Source of the DNA: Arabidopsis thaliana
Taxonomy: Eukaryota; Streptophyta; Magnoliopsida; Brassicales; Brassicaceae
NCBI RefSeq assembly: GCF_000001735.4
Contig: NC_003070.9
Location: 9,238,001 to 9,302,000 of the forward strand
Length of the DNA stretch: 64,000 nucleotides
Direction: 5' to 3'
Part shown: positions 10,304-21,804 of the stretch, one piece after another
Numbering within the stretch: position 1 is the stretch's first letter
How the letters are laid out: each line of letters opens with the position of its first letter
The notes under the pieces: model-generated
What the model saw: the letters and a program-made list of their open reading frames with translations, nothing else
Database searches by the model: none
Told to the model about the DNA's origin: nothing
Program-made: the position numbers and the translations under genes

Positions 10304-11941
10304 TTACTCTATGCCAAGAAGAGTCTTCATTGCCTTCTTTTTCGATACCACTTTGCCATAAACCCCCTTCCCTAGCTTCATGATTTTCTCCATCTCCACA
10401 ATGTTACTGAAACCTCCATGCTTCTTCATCATCCCTTCCACAGCCATCTTCATCAATCTCTCATCACTTCCAACAACATCAGAGACACTATCCACCACAA
10501 CTTCCATTGTTGGTATCTTCCTTCCCCACCTTTTCATAAGTCTCTCTGAGTTATAAATCTCATCATAAACTCCCCAATAAGATGCTCTCAGCAACCCTTT
10601 ATCTTTCCCTTTTACCTTCCATCTCTTCATCCCTTCCTCCACCATATAAACCGCGTTCCCTGCATCTACGCCTCTCTCTAAACCCATTTCAAACTCTCTA
10701 ACCTCCTGGTTGGTAGCATACAAGACACTCTCAAACTTGCATCTACTGCATCCGCAACAAAACCCCCATGACTCAGCCATCTCTTTCCGTTTTTCCAATG
10801 GAGAAAGCACATCAAAGTAAGCAAAGCTAATCTCTTCCCCTGTTTTGATATCTCTCGAGGCATGAACAATCACGTAGTCTCCAACGTGAAGACGTCTTGC
10901 GTTAGGGATACACGAGTGGTTGATGAATGAAGCTAAAGTCCATAGCCCTACACCGTAATACTCTTTGTTCTTCCCCATAACTTTACCTGAAACCGCATCT
11001 TCCACCAGAGAATTCACATCCAAGATACTCAACAACTTCTCTGTATCCAAACTCTGTTTCCAGTCACCACAAGTTTCAAATGCTTCATCAGGTCTAAACA
11101 GAGCTATCTCAGGAATCTCCAGACTATCTTCACCTTGTCCAGTGGACAAAGCGGAGACAACTCGACGAGTCCTACCGCATTTTCTCACGGATTCAGTAAC
11201 CTCTTCAACGAAGTTCTTCCACATGATCAACTGCGCTTTTTCCCCACACTCTCCATTTCCTAAGATCCCTCTCTCAATCGCAACCGCCTTTGTAACTAAA
11301 ACCAAAGTACCAGCAACAATGTTCTTCGTAGCAAACAATCCACGCCCACTAAGCTCAGATTTCTTAATCTCAATCGACCCAATAAACTCAGCAAGCTCAG
11401 GACATTTCCCACGAAACTCACTTAAGATCCAATCAGACAAATCAAAAGCTCCAGTCTTTGCCTGAAACTCAAGCTTCTTACATTTCTCTATATACACAGT
11501 AACAGTCTCCAAGTTATCACTCGCTTGTGGATCGAGCAAAGCCGTTTTAAAACATTCCAAAGCCAAAGAGTATTTGCTCAATCCAAGCAAAACTTTACCT
11601 TTACAAAGAAGAGTCTTGAAATGAGTCTTCTCGATTTCAAGTGCTTGATCACAATCCCTCATTGCTTCCAAAAAATCTCGTAGCCTAGCTCTTGCCTCAG
11701 CTCGATTACATAGAGCCAAACAGAGAGATTTCCGGAGCTTAGCAATCGAATCCGGATCCGGGTCGGATCCACCAGTACTTGAGACTTGCCTCCGAGAGAG
11801 ATCGATGAACTCCGTGTAAACTTTTATAGATTCTTCCCATTCTTCTCGAAGAAGAAGCTCCGTTGCTTTAGATCTCAAGCTCTGCAACAGCTCCAGTGGC
11901 CCGTCTCTATCTTCCTCTAGCTCGAATTGCTCTCCTCTCAT
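10304..11941 (-). CDS. SDG35: TPR-SET domain protein ATXR1/SDG35
   Basis: A single uninterrupted frame of 545 aa, starting MRGEQFELEEDRDGPLELL. Helical TPR-like repeats occupy about residues 15-160 (LCNRAEARARLRDFLEAMRD is a clear TPR pair). A SET domain begins near ELSGRGLFATKNIVAG and holds the diagnostic cofactor and pseudoknot motifs NHSCIPNARR and GEEISFAYFD. A cysteine-rich post-SET segment, FCCGCSRCKFE, follows. The layout matches SMYD-like or ATXR-type lysine methyltransferases, but substrate and location are not readable from sequence. It converges on the mS23-like gene, with 250 bp between stop codons. Confidence 0.92.
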   Translation of the reverse strand: MRGEQFELEEDRDGPLELLQSLRSKATELLLREEWEESIKVYTEFIDLSRRQVSSTGGSDPDPDSIAKLRKSLCLALCNRAEARARLRDFLEAMRDCDQALEIEKTHFKTLLCKGKVLLGLSKYSLALECFKTALLDPQASDNLETVTVYIEKCKKLEFQAKTGAFDLSDWILSEFRGKCPELAEFIGSIEIKKSELSGRGLFATKNIVAGTLVLVTKAVAIERGILGNGECGEKAQLIMWKNFVEEVTESVRKCGRTRRVVSALSTGQGEDSLEIPEIALFRPDEAFETCGDWKQSLDTEKLLSILDVNSLVEDAVSGKVMGKNKEYYGVGLWTLASFINHSCIPNARRLHVGDYVIVHASRDIKTGEEISFAYFDVLSPLEKRKEMAESWGFCCGCSRCKFESVLYATNQEVREFEMGLERGVDAGNAVYMVEEGMKRWKVKGKDKGLLRASYWGVYDEIYNSERLMKRWGRKIPTMEVVVDSVSDVVGSDERLMKMAVEGMMKKHGGFSNIVEMEKIMKLGKGVYGKVVSKKKAMKTLLGIE

Positions 11942-12268
11942 TGCTATTTCTTTGAGATCAATTAGTAAAAAAAGTTTTGGATTTTGGCTTTGATTTACGA
12001 AATTTGTGAATTGTTACTTAAATGGTAGAGTTTTGTAACGGTCGGATTTGCCTTTTTTTTACACTATGGTTTTGTCCCCACATGATGTAACGGTCATGAA
12101 CTACATAAATAATCAGCAAAAATTCAGAATTTGACATTACTTTAGCTGATTAATTAGTCCATTCTATTAAACTTATAACAATTTACTAATTGTAATTTAG
12201 TTAGCCATATGAGCTGTTTTTTAACCGCTTAACATAAATGTGTATCATTAACCAAGCAAAAGTGTCTT
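11942..12268. other. promoter of SDG35 and 3' flank of the propeller gene
   Basis: AT-rich spacer between two minus-strand genes. I see no RNA gene, repeat or distinct motif in it. Confidence 0.5.
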
Positions 12269-13603
12269 TCACAAGTGAATCCCTGTTTGTTTTGTAAAAC
12301 TAGTGATCACATTGCCTTGAGAAACAGCCAAGCCTATACCTGTTCTTCCACCATTACCAACACCTCTATAATACAATCTCCATTGATGATCAGAATCTCC
12401 ATCCATCTCAATCAAATATGGACACCCAACTCCTTCGTTATCCCACGCACCGCCTTCACCAACCGCGATCACCGCTTCCTCGTCTTGCACTCGTTTCCAA
12501 TCTTTAATCCCGTCTTTCGAAACCGCGAAGCCTATGCTCGTCTTCCCGGTTCTATCTACACCTTCATAAGCCATCACATAACTCTCATCTCTCTTGTTCC
12601 TTGTCACACAAGGATATCTTCCTCCAAGCTCATCGAAGAAACCTAATCCATCCTTTTCGGATTTTCTTCCTCCTAAGATCTTTCCCAATTTTAACCACTT
12701 GATCCCATCTCTAGACCTCGCCATCCCAATGCAGAATTCACCGGTTTTCTCATCGAATGAATGGTAATACATCCGTAAATCGCCATCTCCATGGAAAACT
12801 ACATGTGGAGATGCAATATAGAGAAAGTCCCAATCTTTTTCAGACCCAACATCAAACAATGCCCCACTATGATGCTCACCTTCAATTCTAGCCCAATGCC
12901 TACCATCTTGACTAATAGCTAACCCTGGAAGTGACCTATAATAAACCCTAGATTTCTCCGCATTCTCATCACAAAGGTGAAACCTTTCCGGATTTCCCAA
13001 CACGGACGTAAAATCTTGGGATTGAAACTCAACAGTCTCCTTAGTGTAGCCAGTGTAATACATCCAGTAAACAGAGCTATTAGCTCTGACTTTAGAACTC
13101 GACATTATCACAACCTCACCGGGTCTAACACTTGCAGTATCAAATCCCCACCAGTCTTCACCACAGCTCATAACCAAACCCACATCTTCGCTTGACTCAA
13201 CTTTACCATTTCCTCTTTCCCAATGAATCCCATTGTTGGAAACCGCTAATCCGATAGAATCAGAAACAGGGTTCTGCTTTGAGCTTCCATGGTACCACAT
13301 GTACCATCTCTCTTCGTTATCGCTTAGAAATCTCTTCACAACCGGAGAGCCAATCTCCTCACTGTGCCACGAATCTTTAGAGACGCCAAGATCAAAAACT
13401 AGCCCTCTCTTCAAAGAGATCGATGAATCTTGACCTGCTTCTCTACTTTTTGTGGTGGAACATCTTGTGATTGTGAGCGTGAAAGGAGAAACACGTTTGT
13501 TCCGGTATGTAGGGAATCGAAGTGAGAGAGTTGATAATCGCCTGTAAGGTTGAACTGTTCTCGAGGCAGTGACAATGGAGGGATTTACAGCAGTAGCTTC
13601 CAT
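12269..13603 (-). CDS. plastid-targeted glycosidase-like five-bladed propeller protein
   Basis: Intronless, 444 aa from the ATG at 13603. An in-frame ATG lies at 13714, but the 37 extra residues look like leader, and a plausible plastid transit peptide starts at 13603 (MEATAVNPSIVTASRT, rich in S, T and R). Five copies of a G-x-A-x-S-x-[DN]-G type motif occur near residues 117, 227, 292, 357 and 422. Each is paired with an aromatic strand such as YMWYHGSS, YWMYYTGY, LRMYYHSF, YVMAYEGV or WRLYYRGV. This is the pattern of the GH32/43/130-like five-bladed beta-propeller fold. I did not identify a convincing catalytic triad, so the substrate is unknown. The locus is At1g26761 by recollection. Confidence 0.85.
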   Translation of the reverse strand: MEATAVNPSIVTASRTVQPYRRLSTLSLRFPTYRNKRVSPFTLTITRCSTTKSREAGQDSSISLKRGLVFDLGVSKDSWHSEEIGSPVVKRFLSDNEERWYMWYHGSSKQNPVSDSIGLAVSNNGIHWERGNGKVESSEDVGLVMSCGEDWWGFDTASVRPGEVVIMSSSKVRANSSVYWMYYTGYTKETVEFQSQDFTSVLGNPERFHLCDENAEKSRVYYRSLPGLAISQDGRHWARIEGEHHSGALFDVGSEKDWDFLYIASPHVVFHGDGDLRMYYHSFDEKTGEFCIGMARSRDGIKWLKLGKILGGRKSEKDGLGFFDELGGRYPCVTRNKRDESYVMAYEGVDRTGKTSIGFAVSKDGIKDWKRVQDEEAVIAVGEGGAWDNEGVGCPYLIEMDGDSDHQWRLYYRGVGNGGRTGIGLAVSQGNVITSFTKQTGIHL

Positions 13604-13855
13604 GGCTCGAAAAAAATCTGAAAGCAAGTTGCTCTGCTCTGATTGAAGTGAAATGCAACGGGCCACAGATTTTGTTTGGATGACTTTGCCAATAGTGAAG
13701 TTCAAATATAACACGTGTCTGTTTCTTAGTGGTGAACTAAATGAGAAAATCTTTGTCCGGAAAAGATTGGGTAATCAAGATATCTTATTAAGCCCACTTA
13801 ATTATAACTTATAATTTATAAGTAACTACTGAATTATTAATCCACTTAATTATAA

Positions 13856-13911
13856 AATTGGTAAATTAGCAGAAATTCAATTTTTATTGAATTTCTGCTA
13901 ATTTACCAATT
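13856..13911. repeat. perfect 26-bp inverted repeat with 4-nt loop
   Basis: Arms 13856-13881 and 13886-13911 are exact reverse complements (core GGTAAATTAGCAGAAATTC) around a TTTT loop. A second small palindrome, ACTTATAA-T-TTATAAGT, lies about 50 bp upstream. It could be a foldback element, a hairpin RNA source or a recent templated inversion. Confidence 0.9.
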
Positions 13912-15615
13912 CTGTAAAACTACTAGTTAAGGAGAAAAAACACAATGTCGGAATAAAAACTTACCTTCGCCGCACATCATGTTTTACGGAGATAGCAGAA
14001 AAAGATAAAATCTAGGTTTGTTAAGACTATGAAACACCAATTTCAAGACTCAAAAGTAAATTGTAATTGTTTTGGCAATCCAATTGTGGCTAAGTAGTTA
14101 AATGAATAATTATCTACTCGGTACAAATTGATTTGATTGTAGACTTGAGACGGCACGACCGTACTAATGTGGTTTAACTTAGGTAATTCATAAGATTGAC
14201 CAAAACCAAAAGCGCATATAACACTAAGTTATGATTGATTTATTGAAAACCTCAAGTTTAATTTCTTTCAAAATCCAAATTAAAGTCAGAATTTAAAATC
14301 TAAAAAAGGCTCACTTTTTCTTTACAATAAGTTTTTTCAACCTCCAAACTTATGAGATTTCAATGTCTTTCTTTAAAAAAAAACTTTGTATTAAAGCTTT
14401 GTTAGTTGAGAATTGGTTTAGCTACCCAAAACTGTCAATGCTATACTGTTATTCATATGTTTCTTACAAAACTGGTCCCGAATCAAAGATAGCCATAATT
14501 CTTAATTAAATCTGTGTTTATAGCTACGTCTAATGAATGATAGTGCCAACTAGCTATTAGCTATGACTCTTTGAATATGTTAGAAAAGAGACCGAAACAT
14601 GTCTTTTTATTCAACCAAATCATCAGTGACAACAGGCAACTATGTTATGATGTAATTTTGGATGTAAACAATTAAATAATATTCCCACCATTTGTAACTT
14701 AGATATTTATAAATAAAACTGAATTACAAAATATAGATGTTTCTTTTCTATACAAGAAATAAATCTAGATAAGAAATGAATAATATTATAACATCATATT
14801 CATCCCAATGAATTTTCATTTCACTAGAAAATTATAGGAAAAGATAAGGAAACAACAACTATCAATTTACAATAAATGGCACGACGATGAAGGTTGTTTT
14901 CCAAAAGGAGAGATGAGGACTGATATGTTAATCTTGTCTGGCTATTAAGGAATTTTAGATGATAAGCTATTTTCATTGTCGATATACATTTAAGTTTTCG
15001 AGAAAAATAATTCTTTAAAAGATGATATACAAACCATGTATATTTTTGATCGCTATCTAATTTGTTTAGCGACAAACATATTTGGTATTTGTAGCCCATA
15101 CCAAAAAAAAAATTGGTATTAACTACATATATGTATAAACTTATTGATTAAAAACATCTTTCAGGGCTACAATTTCAACTAAAAGTAGTAAGGTAATGTG
15201 GCTAATTGGTCATGGGGACGATCCAAATTTCCTATTTTAAAGAAAAAAGGTAATCGGGTGATGTTGGTTTAATAGAATGTTAGTTTGTCAAAGAGAACAT
15301 GTGAAAGCTGGTCTAATTTTTTTTTCTTATATATGTGGAGAAGACATGAGAACATGTCACTCTATCTTTGGAAGAGACAAATTAGTAATTCAATTAGAGA
15401 AATTGGTTTAACTAACTCAATTTAGCAATAAAGAGCCATGACAAAAATAAGAGCCGTAACCAAATTATGTGAATATGATTTCAGCACGTGATGTGGACTT
15501 TTGAGTTTGACACTTATTGGGAATCCTTTCATATCTAGTGATTTATTATCACTACGTCACCCACGTTATGAAAATAAATAATCTTATACTGTTATACATT
15601 AATACATACGTCAAT

Positions 15616-16196
15616 AAGAACCAAAATTTTATTCTCCTGCTTGACGGTTATATCTTTAGCCAAAAGGATCGGTGCTTCCAAGATCTACAAAGACACCTCG
15701 TGACAAAGATGCCATCGCTTCGACGAAGATGCTCCGTTTATGCCTTTGTAGCATACGGTTTGGCCCTCAAGAAAACATTCTTAAATGCTTGTTTTGCTTC
15801 TTTGAACAGTTTATTTTCCCAAAATTCCTTCTAGTGAGTGGTATGGATGATCAAGACTTGTCGGTATTGCAAGGTTTTACTTCCCGGCTTATAGTCCCCT
15901 TTGCCTTTGTGGTAGAGTTTGTAACCTTTGGGGTTACTATGAATGCGATCAAGCAAGAAGTAGTGAAGCTTGTACTTGTATGTCGATCTCTTATGTGCTC
16001 TTTCTTTGATTTGTATCTTATCTATCATTCGTTTAACCATTTTTTGGTAACCTTTTTGGCAATTGTTGCCTTTTTTCTTTGCATTTCCTTTGTTATGGAT
16101 GTATTTTCTTCTCTTGTATTAGAGGTTGCTGTGACTCTTTAATCTAATGAAAGTCATATGTTTGCCCAAAAAAAAAAAAAAGAACCAAAATTTTAT
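15616..16196 (+). mobile_element. 5'-truncated retroposon (LINE-type insertion) with TSD
   Basis: The 17-bp direct repeats AAGAACCAAAATTTTAT at 15616-15632 and 16180-16196 are identical and flank a 547-bp insert ending in about 14 A. The last bases before the tail (TCATATGTTTGCCC) follow a TTAATCTAATGAAAG segment, like the 3' ends of Arabidopsis LINEs. The insert is largely open in one frame (15672-16142) but has no RT or RNase H motif that I recognise. It may be a LINE 3' end or a LINE-mobilised transcript. The perfect TSD suggests a fairly young insertion. Confidence 0.8.
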
Positions 16197-17024
16197 AGAA
16201 GTGCCGTTACATGATGAGTTAGAATTTCTATTGCATGAAATTAATCCTAAATCTGAGCCCACATAATTTAGCACTCAATACCCCCTTTATTACTTTTAAT
16301 TTGGGTTGGTTATCCCATCCCATCAATTAAGAGTATTGGTTATCTCGATTTTGATCGCTTAATCGATAGTTATATACTTATATGTTAAGAAATTAAGAAT
16401 CTCATTATATGTCCTTTGTCATAAGATCGAACATATGAAGAAAATAGAAGGACGAGATAATTTGTTTGATTTTGAAAAGTTGAAAAGTTTCAGAAAGTGT
16501 ATATTTTTGGTCCTTGCAAAATACTTATTTGTTGTTCATATGGACTTTATGGTTTATAACTCTCTCTTTGGTGTTTTTTAAAGGAGTATTCCGGCCGAAA
16601 CTCGACTAACCTCCTGAACGAATGTAGATTGTGGAGTAGCTATTTCATTAACAAATTCTAATACCTAATTTGAGTGGCAAACAAAAGTAAAGAGTTCGAA
16701 TTGACGTTATGCCGCCTCCACGTCTTTTACCATTAGGACACTTCCATTTGGTTTACTCCGTTTGGTAGTCTATCAACCTCTGAAGTGATTCTGACTTCTG
16801 AGGTGATTAGTAACATTAGTTTAGGCCTATTAGTGATCTTTAGTTAAGCTTTTAGTAGAGTCTAGTAATTCTCTTCATACTTGAATTAGCATCATCAGCT
16901 GATGTGGGTTTAGCGTTCTAGACTTCTAGTTGGCTTTTTACAACATTAGGGTTAGCCACTGCATAGACTTACTTGCATTTTGTGTCTCAGTTATGAACAC
17001 CCATAGAGGCATTAGTTTATGCAA

Positions 17025-17070
17025 CCGTTATATTAAGTTTTTTTTTTTTTTAAATCCGTCATATTAAGTT
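17025..17070 (-). mobile_element. tiny poly(A) insertion with target duplication
   Basis: CCGTTATATTAAGTT (17025-17039) and CCGTCATATTAAGTT (17056-17070) differ at one base and flank a T run plus AAAT. On the minus strand the insert is ATTT followed by about 12 A. Confidence 0.5.
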
Positions 17071-20000
17071 AACAATATATAGATATACTATTCCCTTGAG
17101 TTCATACGTTTATAACCGTTTCATATCATAACAAATTTAACGGGCACATGATAATGATTGGAATAAAATTGTCAACAAAGTAAAACCTATAATATCTTTT
17201 TCTTAAAAAATTCAGATGAATATGCCAGAAGAGATAGTAATGCATGGAGATTGGAGGATTACTAATGCATGTTAAGTAACGAAAACACGAAAAAAAAATT
17301 ATAGTCATAGTATATGACAGTAGAAACTTTTTAAAGTGCCGACAAAAAGCAATGGAGGCGTCGTTGGAATGTCTCGAATCCATTTAACCACGTAACTAAT
17401 TAAGACACAGTAGACACTTAATGCGTTTTGCCTTATTTATAAATTTATTGTTTTAAAAACTATTTTTTTTGTCAGAAATAAAAGTATAATTATTAAAAAA
17501 AATCGCCACACAATTGGATTACACAACTTCTTTAACATTTTACAGAAAAAAAAACACATGTTGGCTTCTAAAATCCATAAATACTCTTAAACATTTTTTT
17601 AATAAAGAGTTTTGAAAAATTTAGGAAGTCTTCATGCGATTTTACAAAACTTTTCAAATCAGAATTTGGTGTTTTGGAATAATTTTTAAAGTTATGCTAT
17701 TTTCTTTTAAAAGAAAAACAAAAGTAGTTTTCATAATTTATTCGATTTATTTATAGTATTTTTATTTATTACATGTTTAATTTAAATTTAAATATTATAT
17801 ATATATATAATATTAAAAGTATTAGTTTTCGTACGACCTTATGGATCTCTTATTATTGTTGTATTTTATTATTTTGATTGTACCATTTTTTTAGTGCTAA
17901 AACAGTTTGATCTCACAAAAGTTTGATTTAAAATATAACTATTGAAATGATATTTGATGATAATTATTCTCCTAAGTAACAGAACTAAAATATTGTCTAT
18001 ACAAGTTTCTTATATCCACCAGTTAAAAGGAGGGGGAAAAGATAGAAAAAAGGAGAAAATGTTCTCAACGTCCACCATAGATAAACCTTAGTATATATGT
18101 GCTAGTCCACTTGACGCTATCTCTGTAGCTAAGTCGAACATAATCCATCTCGAACATACGATTCGTTCAGCAAATATCCATTATTGACCTGACCTATATT
18201 TTAATTTAAATATATGGAAAAGATCTCGTTGTTTAAGTATCTCAACTTAGATGAGGGATAGTTTAATTGAACAATTGTATAATGCATTGTCAAAATTCGG
18301 ATTATGTGAATACACAATATAATTAAAATATTAAAATAATGAGTTTCTTATATATTCTGTACAAGTCAATTCAATTTGTAAATTACTATAATGTTTTATA
18401 CTGAAGATCGTATTAATGGAAAACATATGGACAATAACCTTTTAACAAAAAACAACAACCATATAGACCAAATCAAAAGGGTCATATATTATTATATAAT
18501 TATTAGGAATGGTAGGTTTAAGACACTCAAAATTAATCGACAGTGTCTTTCATAACAATACTCTAAGGTTCTAGCATATACTTATCGGATTTTGATCGAA
18601 CTTCGATCTCATTAGCTCTAACAATGGAATTTAAATTATAAATGTTTTTCTTTGTGTGTGAAGAAATTAAAAATGTTTATCTCGAATCTTTAAATAAGAA
18701 TAAAAAGTAATACTAAAGTCTAAAGGACAAGAAAAAAGAAAACACAAGTTGTTCATCAGAGAATCGTCAGCAACAGAAAGTGAGCATAGGAAGCCGAGGA
18801 TAATAAAGCGATTCCAAGCCACACGAATCTTTGTTTCTTAAAATGACAAATTAAGTAAGTTTCAAACAAACAAACAAAAAACAAAAAATGTACCTTTAAC
18901 AAAACAAAAAATGTAAGTTGACGCTAATTTATTTGTTTGATCCACAGAAAATGGTCCAGGAATCTAATCGGACGGTAGATATATCACACTAGAGAACTTC
19001 CTCGAGATTAACAGCTTTACGATAAAAAGTTGAGCTTCAGAATCAGAGTGGCAGATTTAGTTAACGGTCGTTAAATACGGCTACGGGCATATGCTTCGGC
19101 TGTCAGTTACTTTTCATTTTTCACCAATTTTGCCCCTTCCGCATACTCCATGCATGCATGAGGATTGGGAAAGTGGTTGTCTGATTTGCACATTCCGATG
19201 ATGGATTCACATGATATAGGCTAGTTTTTGGCCTCCAAAGTTTTTGCTGTTGTCCTTCAACAAAAAGAAAAAAAAAATGTTTTATTGTCGCAGATATTTA
19301 ATTACAAGATTTACCTAATTACGCATTTGTTATTTATACATGCGAACAAACTCATTCTTACGCGCGTGTCGATACTAACTATGTGCCATGCCTACTCGAC
19401 TCCATTATATATATGGGCATATCCTGATCTACGTATAGATAATAATTAAATGAATCCTGTGGAGGTGAACATAACACACAATGTTGATAGAATTTGTCAT
19501 CAACAGGTGGATAGTCGCATGGACAAACATAGAGAGGTTTTGGAAGGGGCACTTTGCTCCCCATGGTTTTCTCGAACTTACCAAGAAAAATAAAAGACTT
19601 TTAAGGTTCACCTGTTTTCTTTAGAAGGATCTTTAATAAGTATTTGAAAATGTTACTAATCTAAATTAATGTGCAATTACAGACAAACAAACAAAAAACG
19701 AAGAGAAGCGAAATTAAAATAGGAGACCAGTACGAGCGGAAACGATGAAAAAGACAAAACAGCAGGCATGTGCATGCATTGGCTTTGGCTATTGATCTCA
19801 AGCTTAATAAAAAATGTTAGAAACTATCCCTTTCAATTTTCAATACTCCTTCACTATATACCAAATAACCAATTTGATGACTAGCAGAAAAATATTATAT
19901 TTGTTTGGCTTCTTTCAAACCCCCGATTAATTTATTTTGGCGTTTGTAAACTCAAGGAATCCTATGATATTATTTTTTACGTTGCGATTTCGAGTTTCTC

Positions 20001-21079
20001 CTATGATTGTTAAATTTTAATTTCTTTTGTGGTTACACGCATGCTGGATATTATGCTTTAGTAATGTGTAGTCAATTTTTATTACTTATCATTTAATCCC
20101 CATGACACTAGCTTGATAAATCGACAGATATATATTATATATGTAATGAATGTAAGAGGATAATCAATAATTTTTTGGCGTTAATCTAATCATTTCTAGA
20201 TACAAGCGTTACGAACAATTCAAATGATCAAACTTTCCTTCTTTTGCTATTTTATCATAAATAAAACGTTAGCCTAAACGGTGTTTGTCGACTACTTGTG
20301 GTCCTCTGGCAAATCTATGTACTCATCGTCTCATTCTCTTTATTTTCTATCATTTTTGTTGAGTTCTTATTTTTTTGTTTGACACTCGAAAAAATGTTGA
20401 GAAGTAACGTAACCGACTTTGCATTGCTTTTGTTAAACCATCAAAATGAATTGAAGGTTATGTAAACAAAAGTAGTAGCAAGGGCCCATGTTTTTGAGCT
20501 CTGATTACGGGAGGTTGGCCGTAGATTTCTGCGGCTGCAAGTTCTTGACCTTATTAAATTCAATAGTTACAATTATCTTCTCGTCGAAAATTTCTGATAT
20601 ATTTATTTTTTTTGAATTAAATAGGAACTGGTTACATAACACGCACGATATAGGTAGGAAAACACAGGTAAGGAACAGAGTTATAGGTTTCCTGATACGT
20701 CTATCTCAAAACAGACCACTGTGACCCACTTAGATTTCAGCTTGATTTTTCTATCACTGTTTTTGCTTCTTTTTTACTTTTTTCCCCTAGTTCAGAGTTC
20801 TAAAATTGTAAATTAGTTTTATCGTAGAAGTACCAAATCAAGTGATTCAATGGTTAAATTAAGGTATTAAGTTACATTTGATATTTAAAAGTATCCAGAC
20901 CTTCATTATAGCTCATAAGGGTTAACATTTTGTCGTTCTTTTGTATATTCATGGCAAGCTCTAATTCATGACTAAGTCACATTTTTCAAATATGTTTTTA
21001 GTTTTTACTTATGTTGGTAATTAGTGGATTTATAGTTAAGTTAAAAAGTTGGCGAGTTCTAGCTTTGAAACTCATTTAG

Positions 21080-21108
<29 letters not shown>
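21080..21108. repeat. (AT)n microsatellite
   Basis: A continuous alternating AT run of about 29 bp upstream of EXPA10. Confidence 0.95.
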
Positions 21109-21114
<6 letters not shown>

Positions 21115-21574
21115 TAGTAAATTGTTAATCTATTCTAATGGTGTAACTGTAACAAATGAGAATGAAAAAAATATACTATTGTGAATAAAACCCCACACAA
21201 CACATTACTATAATAAGTTAAACTTCTTTTTTTGTAGGCGCCTGGAAAAAAAAGAAAAGCAACAAGAGGGCTGTGAGGACGCATCACCGGTTTCGTAGCA
21301 CACATGTGCATTTGTCTCTTTGCTTTTTCGGTTTTTTTCTTGCCAATCAATTTATTTTGTTCCTCAGAAAAAAGAAAATCTAAAACCAAAATATATATTA
21401 TAACCTCATTTAATAAACAACAAAAATGTTTGTTGAAAAAAAAAAAGTTTTTATTTATCTTGACCTTATTTCTTTGAAGAAAATAAAGCTTGGTTATTAA
21501 AGAAGTCCAAGTTAGTTGCCACCATCAGTGGCATAACGGTAAATTAAAGCCAACTTCCTCTAACTAAAGTTTTC

Positions 21575-21580
21575 TATAAA
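21575..21580 (+). promoter_or_regulatory. TATA box of EXPA10
   Basis: TATAAA in the context TTCTATAAATTC, 230 bp before the start codon. A pyrimidine-rich leader follows. A likely 5' UTR intron ends in GTGCAG just before 21783, which accounts for the distance. Confidence 0.6.
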
Positions 21581-21804
21581 TTCAACCACTCACCTCCCAC
21601 TCTAAAACCCAACAACATAATTTCACATATCTCTCTTTCTTTCTCTTGAAGGAAAGACGAAGATCTCCAAGTCCCAAGTACGTAACTACTTTCTCCATCT
21701 ACATTCAATTGTTTCTCCTTAATTTCTCTAGTACATATTTACTTGTGCTATAAGTAATTGATTTTATATCACCCATGTGCAGGTTGTTAACACAAGACGT
21801 AAAC

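Larger units (their letters stand above)
13604..21804. other. 8.2-kb spacer between the propeller gene and EXPA10
   Basis: Mostly AT-rich DNA without a convincing gene. It contains a perfect 26-bp hairpin (13856-13911), a retroposed insert (15616-16196), a tiny poly-T insertion (17025-17070), a TA microsatellite (21080-21108) and the EXPA10 promoter and 5' leader. A minus-strand stretch at about 18738-18845 could encode a short hydrophobic tail but lacks a supported start. Confidence 0.6.

Noticed and set aside
10965-11465. 166-aa frame antisense to SDG35
   Set aside because: It is a mirror of the SET-gene coding sequence, with no start context or motif of its own.
15097-15118. TACC-A(n)-TTGGTA near-palindrome
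   Set aside because: Arms are four to six bases and AT-rich; expected by chance.
19379-19611. two overlapping minus-strand frames, one cysteine-rich (YVCPCDYPP)
   Set aside because: There is no signal peptide, no conserved cysteine spacing of a known peptide family and no splice partner.
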